The translations under genes and the position numbers were made by a program. Shown here one piece after another: positions 1-7,399 of a DNA stretch of 64,000 nt; position 1 is the stretch's first letter; each line of letters starts with the position of its first letter. The notes beneath the pieces are model-generated. The model was not told where the DNA came from. It saw only the letters and a program-made list of their open reading frames with translations, and did no database searches. Origin of the DNA: Mangrovicoccus algicola (GTDB lineage: Bacteria > Pseudomonadota > Alphaproteobacteria > Rhodobacterales > Rhodobacteraceae); assembly GCF_014903745.1 (NCBI RefSeq), contig NZ_JACVXA010000012.1:32674-96673 (forward strand). The letters are read 5' to 3'.

Positions 1-56
1 ATCGCCTCCTCGAAGCTCAGGACGGGGGCGTTTCCGCGGGTCGAGACATAGCGCAT
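1..56 (-). CDS. thrC: Threonine synthase, N-terminal fragment (cut by window edge)
   Basis: Only the first 18 codons lie in the window; they read MRYVSTRGNAPVLSFEEA, which matches the conserved opening of PLP-dependent threonine synthase (phosphohomoserine to threonine, last step of threonine synthesis). The ATG at 56 follows a purine-rich ribosome binding site (GGAAAGG) and starts 4 bp after the SURF1 stop codon, so it is the distal gene of the cytochrome oxidase operon. This position next to SURF1 is common in Rhodobacteraceae. The PLP lysine and the rest of the protein are outside the window, so the call rests on the N-terminal motif and the neighbourhood. Confidence 0.8.
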   Translation of the reverse strand, partial: MRYVSTRGNAPVLSFEEA

Positions 57-60
57 GGTA

Positions 61-747
61 CTACCTTTCCAGATACCGGCGGCGGCGCAGGCGCAGCAGC
101 CAGAAGACGGTCATGCCCGCCCAGACGATCGCCAGACCGAACCAGGTGACGGCATAATTCAGATGGTTGTTCGGGATCCGCGTCGGATCGGGCTCGGAGG
201 GGATGAGCATCGGATTGACGGTATCGGCGGCGCGGACGATGGCCAGAAGCGGCTCGGTGCCCAGCTCCCGCGCCATCAGCTCGGGATCGCGCGCATACCA
301 CAGCTGGCTGCCCGGTTCATGGGCGGGCGTGAAGATGTCGGTTTCCTGCGGCCAGTAGAGAATCGCCTCGCCCTCGAAGACCGGCAGCAGATCCAGCAGC
401 TCCGCCGCCTCGGGCGTGGTGCGGCCCAGTTCCAGCAGGATCCGGCGGCCATCGGGGAGTTCCAGCGGCCGGATCACCCGCATCCACATGGCGCCGCCGC
501 CATCGGCCGGGGTCGCCACCAGCGCCCGTCCCTCGCCCAGCCGTCCCTGCAGGCGCACCGGGCGGAACCTGTCGCGCAGCGGATCCGGCGCAAGGGGCAG
601 CGCCTCGGCCGGGAGGGCAAGCCGCGTGTCGATCTCGGCCAGCACCGCCTGTTTCCATTCCAGCCGCTGCATCTGCCAGACGCCCAGCCCCATCAGGACC
701 AGCGTGCCGAGCACGCCGATCAGGAAGGGGGCGACATACCTGGACAT
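61..747 (-). CDS. SURF1 family cytochrome c oxidase assembly protein
   Basis: A 228-residue inner-membrane protein with one transmembrane segment near each end (about residues 5-25 and 200-220) and a periplasmic domain between them, the SURF1 layout. The C-terminal motif NNHLNYAVTWFGLA is the family signature. SURF1 helps insert heme a into subunit I of aa3-type oxidase. The gene follows ctaE in the oxidase operon. The ATG at 747 (MSRYVAPF) is preferred over an upstream alternative at 771 because that one lies inside a perfect hairpin; an AGGAG stands before 747. Confidence 0.93.
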   Translation of the reverse strand: MSRYVAPFLIGVLGTLVLMGLGVWQMQRLEWKQAVLAEIDTRLALPAEALPLAPDPLRDRFRPVRLQGRLGEGRALVATPADGGGAMWMRVIRPLELPDGRRILLELGRTTPEAAELLDLLPVFEGEAILYWPQETDIFTPAHEPGSQLWYARDPELMARELGTEPLLAIVRAADTVNPMLIPSEPDPTRIPNNHLNYAVTWFGLAIVWAGMTVFWLLRLRRRRYLER

Positions 748-770
748 GCGGGCGGGCTCCTCTTGCGGCA

Positions 771-798
771 AGGGCGCGGATCCTGCGATCCGCGCCCT
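771..798. other. Perfect 12-bp hairpin between ctaE and SURF1
   Basis: Two perfectly complementary 12-base arms (771-782 and 787-798) flank a 4-base loop, about 50 bp after the ctaE stop codon and 24 bp before the SURF1 start. There is no T-run, so it is more likely a processing or partial-attenuation structure that lowers SURF1/thrC expression relative to the oxidase subunits than a full terminator (inference). Confidence 0.6.
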
Positions 799-849
799 CC
801 GCTCTTGTCGGAAATCGGCCCCCGGTGCAAGCGGGGGCTGTCCCCGGGC

Positions 850-1653
850 CTAGGAACTGCCCCAGATGTAGATGGCCGCGAAGAGGAACAGCCAGACCAC
901 GTCGACGAAATGCCAGTACCAGGCCGCAGCCTCGAAACCGGTATGGTTCTCGGGGGTGAAATGCCCCCGCATCGCCCGCGCCAGGCACACCGCCAGGAAG
1001 ATCGTGCCGATGACGACATGGGCGCCGTGGAACCCGGTCGCCATGAAGAAATTCGCGCCGTAGATGTTGCCCGCGAATCCGAAGGCCGCGTGGCTGTATT
1101 CGTAGATCTGGAAGGCGGTGAACAGCATGCCCAGAAGGATCGCGATCAGCAGCCCGTTCTTGAGGTCCTTGCGGTTGTTCTCGTGCACCAGCGCATGATG
1201 CGCCCAGGTGGCCGCGCAGCCCGAGCACAGCAGGATCAGCGTGTTGATCAGCGGCAGGTGCCAGGGGTCGAAGGTCTCGATCCCGGCGGGGGGCCAGTCG
1301 CCGTCGACGATCGGGCTCATCGGTCCCATCGGGTACATGGCATGCTTGAAGAAGGACCAGAACCAGGCGGCGAAGAACATCACCTCGGACATGATGAAGA
1401 AGATGAAGCCGTAGCGCAGCCCGATCTTGACCACCGGCGTATGGTCGCCCGCGTCGTTTTCCGTGATCGTGTCCGCCCACCAGCCCCACATGACATAGAG
1501 CACGCAGATCAGTCCGGCGAAGAAGATCCAGGGCATGGAGCCGTGCATCCACAGCACCGCGCCGAACAGCATGACGAAGGCCCCGACCGACCCCAGGAAG
1601 GGCCAGATCGAGGGTGGCAGGACGTGGTAGTCATGGGTCTTGGCATGCGCCAT
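850..1653 (-). CDS. ctaE: Cytochrome c oxidase subunit III (aa3-type)
   Basis: A 267-residue protein with seven predicted membrane spans and typical subunit III sequences such as [14 protein letters not shown] and [18 protein letters not shown] near the C-terminus. Subunit III stabilises the catalytic core (subunits I and II) in the inner membrane. The ATG at 1653 is preceded by GGGAGG. It lies 6 bp after ctaG and belongs to the ctaC-ctaB-small ORF-ctaG-ctaE-SURF1-thrC operon. Subunit I (ctaD) is not in the window, as in relatives where it is encoded elsewhere. Confidence 0.97.
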   Translation of the reverse strand: MAHAKTHDYHVLPPSIWPFLGSVGAFVMLFGAVLWMHGSMPWIFFAGLICVLYVMWGWWADTITENDAGDHTPVVKIGLRYGFIFFIMSEVMFFAAWFWSFFKHAMYPMGPMSPIVDGDWPPAGIETFDPWHLPLINTLILLCSGCAATWAHHALVHENNRKDLKNGLLIAILLGMLFTAFQIYEYSHAAFGFAGNIYGANFFMATGFHGAHVVIGTIFLAVCLARAMRGHFTPENHTGFEAAAWYWHFVDVVWLFLFAAIYIWGSS

Positions 1654-1659
1654 TGCGGT

Positions 1660-2247
1660 CTATCCTCCCTGTGGCGTCGTCCCCTGCGGGATGTCCGGGA
1701 CCGCCTCCGCGCGGTCATCGGGCAGCCCGGTCTCGTAGAAAGTATAGGACAGCGTGATCGTGTGCACGTATTTCGCATCCCGGTCGGCGACGATCTCGGG
1801 ATCGACATAGAAGGTCACCGGCATGTCCACCCGCTGCCCCGGCTCCAGCACCTGTTCGGTGAAGCAGAAGCAGTCGATCTTGGTGAAGAACCCGCCCGCC
1901 TCGTAGGGGGCGACATTGTAGGTGGCGGATCCCGCGATGGTGCGGTCGGTGGGATTGACCGCCTCGTAGAAGGCCAGCCCCGTCTCGCCGATCTTCAGCG
2001 TCATCTCGCGCTGCAGCGGGCGGAAGTCCCAGGGCATGCCGCGATCCTTCGAGGCGTCGAAGCGGATGGTGATTTCCTGCTCCAGCGCATGGTCGGGCGC
2101 GGCTTCGGCGACGCCGGTGGTCCCGCCGAACCCCGTCACCGCGCAGAACCAGCGATAGAAGGGCACCGAGGCCCAGGCCATGGCCCCCATGAAGAGCACG
2201 GTGCCGATCGTGGCAGCCAGCGTTCTGCGGGGACCGTCAAGCCTCAT
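1660..2247 (-). CDS. ctaG: Cytochrome c oxidase assembly protein CtaG (Cox11)
   Basis: A 195-residue protein with one N-terminal membrane anchor (about residues 10-30) and a periplasmic Cox11 domain. The copper-binding C-x-C motif is visible in KIDCFCFTEQ. CtaG/Cox11 delivers copper to the CuB site of subunit I. The ATG at 2247 (MRLDGPRR) overlaps the stop codon of the preceding small gene by 4 bp (ATGA), which indicates translational coupling; a longer in-frame extension upstream is not used because it would overlap that gene in another frame. Confidence 0.95.
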   Translation of the reverse strand: MRLDGPRRTLAATIGTVLFMGAMAWASVPFYRWFCAVTGFGGTTGVAEAAPDHALEQEITIRFDASKDRGMPWDFRPLQREMTLKIGETGLAFYEAVNPTDRTIAGSATYNVAPYEAGGFFTKIDCFCFTEQVLEPGQRVDMPVTFYVDPEIVADRDAKYVHTITLSYTFYETGLPDDRAEAVPDIPQGTTPQGG

Positions 2248-2444
2248 TCTCCCGGCGCCTCCGCGGCCGGGGGCACCATGTCGGGGCGCAGCACGTGATC
2301 GAACCCCTCCGTGGCGCCCTGCCCCGAGACCTTGGCGATCGTCAGCCCGAAGACCAGCGCGACGAATGCCAGCAGGCAAAGCCCCACGCCCAGGTTGCGC
2401 CCGAAGCGCCGGGCGTGGATCTCGTGCAGCCGGGTCAGAGCCAT
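2244..2444 (-). CDS. Small single-span membrane protein of the cytochrome oxidase operon (CoxF-like position)
   Basis: A 66-residue protein: a basic N-terminus ([19 protein letters not shown]), one membrane span (about residues 16-36) and a short acidic, proline-rich periplasmic tail. It overlaps the end of ctaB and the start of ctaG, so it is coupled to both. A small protein at this position between ctaB and ctaG is common in alphaproteobacteria and is sometimes labelled CoxF; its biochemical role is not established. A start 5 codons upstream (2459) is possible. Confidence 0.85.
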   Translation of the reverse strand: MALTRLHEIHARRFGRNLGVGLCLLAFVALVFGLTIAKVSGQGATEGFDHVLRPDMVPPAAEAPGE

Positions 2445-3376
2445 GGCATCACGTCCCATCCCAGTCCGCGCAGCGTGGCATCGACCAGCAGCGCGCCGAA
2501 CATCGCGAAGAGGTAGAGCAGCGAGAACCTGAAGACCCGCTTCTCCGCCGCATAGCCGTCGGCCAGGGCCTGTTCGGTGCTGCGCCGGAAGATCGTCCAG
2601 GCGCCGTGCAGGAACATCAGGTTCAGCACCACCGCCGCCAGCAGCGTGGCAGGTCCGCCGATCGAGGTGAAGGCCAGGGCCAGCCCGACCGGGGCCAGAA
2701 GGACGGTATAGACCAGGATATGCCGCCGCGTGGCGTCATGGCCATGGGTGACGGTCAGCATCGGCACGCCGGCCGCGTTGTAGTCGGATTTCATGAACAG
2801 CGCGAGCGCCCAGAAATGCGGGGGGGTCCACATGAAGGTCAGCAGGAACATCAGCACCGATTCGACGGAGATGCCGCCGGTGGAGACCGCCCAGCCGATC
2901 ATCGGCGGAAACGCCCCCGCCGCGCCGCCGATGACGATGTTCTGCGGCGTCCAGCGCTTCAGCCACATCGTGTAGATCACGACATAGAAAAAGATCGTGA
3001 AGGCCAGCAGCGCCCCCGCCGCGACATTGGCGGCAAGCCCCAGCATCACCACCGAGAAGCCCGAAAGCGCCAGCCCCAGCGCCAGCGCCTCGTCCGCGCC
3101 GACCTTGCCGGAGGGAATCGGGCGCTTCTGCGTGCGGGTCATGATGCGGTCGATATCGGCATCCCACCACATGTTCAGCGCCCCCGACGCCCCCCCGCCG
3201 ATGGCGATGAAGAGGATCGCGGCAAAGCCCACGACGGGATGCACCGGCACCGGCGCGACCAGCAGCCCGACCAGCGCGGTGAAGACGACAAGCGACATGA
3301 CCCGCGGCTTCAGCAGCGCCACGTAATCGCCGAAACCGGCTTCGCCTTCGGTTGAAATGACAGTCGTATCAGTCAT
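2435..3376 (-). CDS. ctaB: Protoheme IX farnesyltransferase (heme O synthase)
   Basis: A 313-residue UbiA-superfamily prenyltransferase with about nine membrane spans. The first Asp-rich prenyl-diphosphate/Mg-binding region reads [19 protein letters not shown], diagnostic for CtaB/CyoE. It attaches farnesyl to heme b to make heme O, the precursor of the heme A used by the aa3 oxidase encoded around it. The ATG at 3376 opens a frame 56 bp downstream of ctaC, so it is co-transcribed with it. Confidence 0.97.
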   Translation of the reverse strand: MTDTTVISTEGEAGFGDYVALLKPRVMSLVVFTALVGLLVAPVPVHPVVGFAAILFIAIGGGASGALNMWWDADIDRIMTRTQKRPIPSGKVGADEALALGLALSGFSVVMLGLAANVAAGALLAFTIFFYVVIYTMWLKRWTPQNIVIGGAAGAFPPMIGWAVSTGGISVESVLMFLLTFMWTPPHFWALALFMKSDYNAAGVPMLTVTHGHDATRRHILVYTVLLAPVGLALAFTSIGGPATLLAAVVLNLMFLHGAWTIFRRSTEQALADGYAAEKRVFRFSLLYLFAMFGALLVDATLRGLGWDVMPWL

Positions 3377-3432
3377 CTAGCCTTCCATCGGGCCCCGCCG
3401 CACGCGGGGCCTTCAAATTGCCTCCCTCGGGT

Positions 3433-4296
3433 TCACTCGGCCGAGGCCACCTTCACCGAAGGCGGCAGGCCGGCATATTCCGCCTTCGCGCCCTCGAGCC
3501 ACCTGGCATAGACCTCCTCGCTGACCGCCTTGATGGTGATCGGCATATAGGCATGATCCTTGCCGCAGAGTTCGGAGCACTGGCCGAAATAGACGCCCTC
3601 CTTTTCGATGTTGAACCAGGCTTGTGCAAGGCGTCCCGGCACGGCGTCCTGCTTTACCCCGAAGGAAGGCATCGCCCAGGAGTGGATCACGTCCGCCCCC
3701 GTGATCTGGACCACCACCGTCTTGCCCACCGGCAGCACCAGCGGCGTGTCCACCGCCAGGAGGTATTCGTCGTCGCTGTAGCCGTATTCGGCAAGCTGGT
3801 CGCGCTGCAGCATGAAGCTGTCGAATGCGAATCCCTCGTCGACATATTCATAGCCCCAGTACCACTGGTAGCCCGTCACCTTGATGGTGATGTCGCCGCG
3901 CGGGATCTCCTGCTGCTTGAACAGGATCGGCAGGGAGAATGCCCCGATCACCACCAGGATCAGGATCGGCACGATGGTCCAGGCGATCTCCAGCGGCGAA
4001 TTGTGGGTGAAGGCGGCGGGCGTGGGATTGGCGCGGCGGTTGAAGCGCAGGATCACCCAGGCCAGCAGCGCCGTCACCAGCAGCACGATCGCGGCGATGA
4101 TGATCAGCAGGAACCCGTCCAGCCAGTGGATGTCGCGGGCCAGCTCGGTCGCCGCGGGCTGGAAACCCAGCCCTCCCGGCACCGGCTTGCCGATGGTTTC
4201 CAGAGGCCCGAGCACGTCCTGGGCGAAAGCCGCCGAACCGACGAGAAACGCCCAGAGCGCCGCTGCCGAACCGGCCGATGACCTGGTCAGTCGCAT
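3433..4296 (-). CDS. ctaC: Cytochrome c oxidase subunit II
   Basis: A 287-residue precursor: signal peptide (about residues 1-25, ending AAFAQ), two transmembrane helices (about 50-75 and 95-115), then the periplasmic CuA domain. The CuA ligands are visible in [14 protein letters not shown] (C-x3-C plus His and Met) and in the earlier [10 protein letters not shown] histidine. It accepts electrons from cytochrome c. The ATG at 4296 (MRLTRSS) is chosen because it begins the signal peptide; upstream in-frame codons lack family similarity. It is the first gene of the oxidase operon and divergent from tldD. Confidence 0.97.
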   Translation of the reverse strand: MRLTRSSAGSAAALWAFLVGSAAFAQDVLGPLETIGKPVPGGLGFQPAATELARDIHWLDGFLLIIIAAIVLLVTALLAWVILRFNRRANPTPAAFTHNSPLEIAWTIVPILILVVIGAFSLPILFKQQEIPRGDITIKVTGYQWYWGYEYVDEGFAFDSFMLQRDQLAEYGYSDDEYLLAVDTPLVLPVGKTVVVQITGADVIHSWAMPSFGVKQDAVPGRLAQAWFNIEKEGVYFGQCSELCGKDHAYMPITIKAVSEEVYARWLEGAKAEYAGLPPSVKVASAE

Positions 4297-4442
4297 GGAT
4301 TCTCCCTTAAACTCCGCTATCCGCCCGGGACAGTCTCGCTTGACCTTCCCGCCCCGGCGAGGTGTTCTTTCGGATGACCGGTTCTGCGCCGGCACTTTCT
4401 GCATCTGTTAAATCGCAGCCGTGCCGCAAGGTCCACAAGAAT

Positions 4443-4456
4443 TTGATCTCGATCAG
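4443..4456. promoter_or_regulatory. FNR/Crp-like binding site in the ctaC-tldD divergent region
   Basis: The sequence TTGAT-CTCG-ATCAG matches 9 of 10 fixed positions of the FNR consensus TTGAT-N4-ATCAA. It lies 18 bp before the tldD ATG and about 150 bp upstream of ctaC. Oxygen-linked control of the aa3 oxidase operon, or repression of tldD, are the obvious readings; both are inference. Confidence 0.5.
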
Positions 4457-4473
4457 AAAACAAAGGAAACGAG

Positions 4474-5895
4474 ATGTCCCTCCAGCCCTTCGCCCCGTTC
4501 GAGACGGAGCTCGACCGCGACACAGCCCTGGGGCTCGTCGCCGAGGCCACCCATGGCGCTGACGATGGCGAACTGTTCCTGGAACGGCGGCGGGCGGAGG
4601 TTCTGAGCTTCGATGACGGGCGGCTGAGAACGGCCAGTTTCGATGCCTCCGAAGGGTTCGGGCTGCGCGCGGTGAAGGGCGAGACGGCGGGCTATGCCCA
4701 TTCCACCGAGATTTCCGAATCCGCATTGCGTCGCGCGGTCGCCACGGCGCGGCTGGCCGTGGGCGATGGCGGCGGCGTGATGGCCGAGGCCCCGCGCGCC
4801 ACCAACCGGCATCTCTATGCCGCCTTCGATCCGATCGAGGATGCCGCCTTCCCGGTGAAGGTCGAGACCCTGCGCGAGATCGATGCCTTCGCCCGCGATC
4901 TGGACCCCCGCGTGGTGCAGGTTTCTGCGACGCTGGCGGCGTCGCTGCAGCAGGTGGCGATCCTGCGCGCCGACGGCCATATGGTCGAGGATACCCGCCC
5001 CATGACGCGGCTGTCGGTTTCCGTCATCGTCGAGGAGAACGGCCGCCGCGAAAGCGGCAATGCCGGGGGCGGCGGGCGCACCGCGCTGAGCGGCCTCCTG
5101 GAGCCCGCGCTGTGGCAGTCGAGCGTGCGCGAGGCGCTGCGGATCGCGCTGGTCAACCTGGAGGCGGTCCCCGCCCCCGCGGGCCAGATGGACGTGGTCC
5201 TCGGCGCGGGCTGGCCGGGCGTGATGCTGCACGAGGCGGTGGGCCACGGGCTGGAGGGCGATTTCAACCGCAAGGGCAGTTCCGCATTCGCCGGGCTGAT
5301 GGGCCAGCAGGTCGCGGCCAGGGGCGTCACCGTCCTCGATGACGGGACCATTCCCGACCGGCGCGGTTCCATCACCGTCGATGACGAGGGCACGCCGTCG
5401 CAGCGCACCGTGCTGATCGAGGACGGGGTGCTGGTCGGCTACATGCAGGACCGCCAGAACGCCCGGCTGATGGGCAGCGCCTCCACCGGCAACGGGCGTC
5501 GGCAAAGCCATGCGCATCTGCCCATGCCACGCATGACCAACACCTACATGCTGGGCGGCGACGCGACCCCCGGAGAGATCCTGTCCGAGCTGAAGGACGG
5601 CATCTATGCCGTGGGGTTCGGCGGCGGACAGGTGGACATCACCAACGGCAAGTTCGTCTTCAACTGCACCGAGGCCTACCGGGTGAAGGATGGCAAGATC
5701 GGCGCGCCGGTCCGCGGCGCCACGCTGATCGGCGACGGCCCGGCGGCGATGAAGCGGATCCGCGCCATCGGCAATGACATGGCGCTGGATCCGGGAATCG
5801 GCAATTGCGGCAAATCCGGTCAATGGGTGCCGGTGGGCGTGGGCCAGCCGACGCTGCTGATGGGCGGGCTGACCGTCGGCGGGGCGGGAAGCTGA
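4474..5895 (+). CDS. tldD: TldD family metallopeptidase
   Basis: A 473-residue protein, typical for TldD. The metal-binding HExxxH motif is in VMLHEAVGHGLEGDFNRKG (about residues 251-269). TldD forms a heterodimer with TldE/PmbA that degrades unfolded peptides and matures some ribosomal peptides; no tldE is in this window. AAGGA stands 6 bp before the ATG. It is divergent from the cytochrome oxidase operon, a conserved arrangement in Rhodobacteraceae. Confidence 0.95.
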   Translation: MSLQPFAPFETELDRDTALGLVAEATHGADDGELFLERRRAEVLSFDDGRLRTASFDASEGFGLRAVKGETAGYAHSTEISESALRRAVATARLAVGDGGGVMAEAPRATNRHLYAAFDPIEDAAFPVKVETLREIDAFARDLDPRVVQVSATLAASLQQVAILRADGHMVEDTRPMTRLSVSVIVEENGRRESGNAGGGGRTALSGLLEPALWQSSVREALRIALVNLEAVPAPAGQMDVVLGAGWPGVMLHEAVGHGLEGDFNRKGSSAFAGLMGQQVAARGVTVLDDGTIPDRRGSITVDDEGTPSQRTVLIEDGVLVGYMQDRQNARLMGSASTGNGRRQSHAHLPMPRMTNTYMLGGDATPGEILSELKDGIYAVGFGGGQVDITNGKFVFNCTEAYRVKDGKIGAPVRGATLIGDGPAAMKRIRAIGNDMALDPGIGNCGKSGQWVPVGVGQPTLLMGGLTVGGAGS

Positions 5896-5910
5896 GCGCG
5901 CGACCGGACG

Positions 5911-5955
5911 GGGGCGTGGCGCGGAAATGAAGGCGGGGCGTGGCGCGGAGATGAA
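5911..5955. repeat. Tandem direct repeat, 21-bp units with 24-bp period
   Basis: Two copies (5911-5931 and 5935-5955) agree at 20 of 21 positions and sit just after tldD, followed by an A-run. Their role is unknown; they could be part of the tldD 3' end or a duplication by slippage. Confidence 0.75.
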
Positions 5956-6059
5956 AAAAATGCGGGAGATTCCATTTTTTCTCGACTGAGCCCGCATCCG
6001 TTCACTTGGGGTTAACCTTAAGAACGCCATGTTGGTGTCACCCCTCGGGCGGAGCTGCG

Positions 6060-7301
6060 ATGACCAAGAAACTGTATTCTTCCATCCCCACACCCCTCAC
6101 CCCACCCAAGTTGGAAGAAGACAGGTTGTCGTGGCTTCGCCTATTTCGATCCCGCAGGGTCGGAGTGGCCACCTTTCACCGGCTGATCAAGGAACACGGC
6201 ACCGCCGCCGCCGCGCTGGAGGCGCTGCCCGACATTGCCCGCGCCGCCGGGGTCGACGAGTACCGGCCCTGTTCCGTCGATGCCGCCCGCGCCGAGATGA
6301 AGGCCGCACGCCGCACCGGCGCGCGGCTTCTTTGCTTCGGCGATCCCGACTATCCCGCGCTGCTGGCCGCGATCGAGGATCCGCCGCCTCTGCTGTGGTG
6401 CAGCGGGAGAACCGAATTGCTGCATTCCCCCATGATTGCACTGGTCGGCGCCCGCAACGCCTCTTCGCTCGGCGAGCGCATGGCGCGTCTTCTGGCGGGC
6501 GCCCTCGGCGAGGCGGGGTTCACCCTTGTCTCGGGGATGGCGCGCGGCATCGACACGGCCGCCCATGGCGCGACACTGAAGACCGGCACCGTCGCTGCTC
6601 TGGCCGGGGGCGTCGACATCGCCTATCCGCGCGAGAATGCCGGGCTTTTCCGCGAGATCGGGCAGCAGGGCCTGCGGCTGTCCGAACAGGCGCCGGGGCT
6701 GGAGCCGCAGGCGCGCCATTTCCCGCCCCGCAACCGCATCATCGCCGGGCTGGCGCATGGTCTGGTGGTGGTGGAGGCCGCCGCGCGCTCGGGCAGCCTG
6801 ATCACCGCGCGGGCCGCGCTGGACCAGGGCCGCGAGGTCATGGCGGTGCCGGGTCATCCCTTCGATCCGCGCGCGGCGGGGTGCAACATGCTGATCCGCG
6901 ACGGGGCGCGGCTGGTGCGTGCGCTCGACGACATCCTGGAGGCGATCGGGCCGCTGGAGATGCCACCGCGGCAGGTTGCGTCAAACTGGCGCGACCAGGC
7001 CCGGAAACATGCCGCCGCCCTCGCCGCCCCCGATGCGGCGCGCGCAGCGGCGGGCGGGGCCGGGGCGCCGCCGGCGAATGGCCGTCACCCGCCGGGGCCC
7101 GTCCCGCGCGGCGATGCCGCCCAGATGCTGCCCCTGCATCAGGAAATCCTGTCCCGCATCGGCCCCTCGCCGGTGCCGGAGGATCAGCTGATCCGCGATC
7201 TGGGCATCGCTGCGGCAGACCTGTCTCCGGTCCTGCTGTCGCTGGAACTCGACGGCCGCATCTGCAGGCAGAGCGGCGGGCTGGTCAGCCTCTCGGGATA
7301 G
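6060..7301 (+). CDS. dprA: DNA-processing protein DprA (DNA uptake/RecA loader)
   Basis: A 413-residue protein with the DprA/Smf core: the Rossmann-like fold shows ALVGARNASSLGERMA, SGMARGIDTAAH and FPPRNRIIAGLA, and AAARSGSLITARAA follows; the C-terminal 60 residues look like the winged-helix (DML1-like) domain, joined by an Ala/Pro/Gly-rich linker. DprA binds single-stranded DNA and loads RecA during natural transformation. The ATG at 6060 (MTKKLYSS) is chosen over TTG at 6006, whose extension has no family similarity. topA follows 98 bp downstream in the same direction, a frequent pairing. Confidence 0.95.
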   Translation: MTKKLYSSIPTPLTPPKLEEDRLSWLRLFRSRRVGVATFHRLIKEHGTAAAALEALPDIARAAGVDEYRPCSVDAARAEMKAARRTGARLLCFGDPDYPALLAAIEDPPPLLWCSGRTELLHSPMIALVGARNASSLGERMARLLAGALGEAGFTLVSGMARGIDTAAHGATLKTGTVAALAGGVDIAYPRENAGLFREIGQQGLRLSEQAPGLEPQARHFPPRNRIIAGLAHGLVVVEAAARSGSLITARAALDQGREVMAVPGHPFDPRAAGCNMLIRDGARLVRALDDILEAIGPLEMPPRQVASNWRDQARKHAAALAAPDAARAAAGGAGAPPANGRHPPGPVPRGDAAQMLPLHQEILSRIGPSPVPEDQLIRDLGIAAADLSPVLLSLELDGRICRQSGGLVSLSG

Positions 7302-7399
7302 ATGGCGCCGCAGGGTCCGCCCCGCATCCATTGACATTCTGCGGGCAACGGTCACATCTACCCGGCAGTTTCCAGAGCGTCAGTCCGAAAAGAGCGTCA

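Noticed and set aside
55..2298. 747-codon open frame on the plus strand across the cytochrome oxidase genes
   Set aside because: It is antisense to SURF1, ctaE and ctaG, whose proteins are clearly recognised. Its own translation is Arg/His/Gln-rich low-complexity sequence, a usual shadow in GC-rich DNA.
6000..6014. Possible LexA box before dprA (GTTC-N7-GTTA)
   Set aside because: One mismatch in the fixed bases, and dprA is not a usual SOS gene. The exact box near uvrA shows the true consensus.
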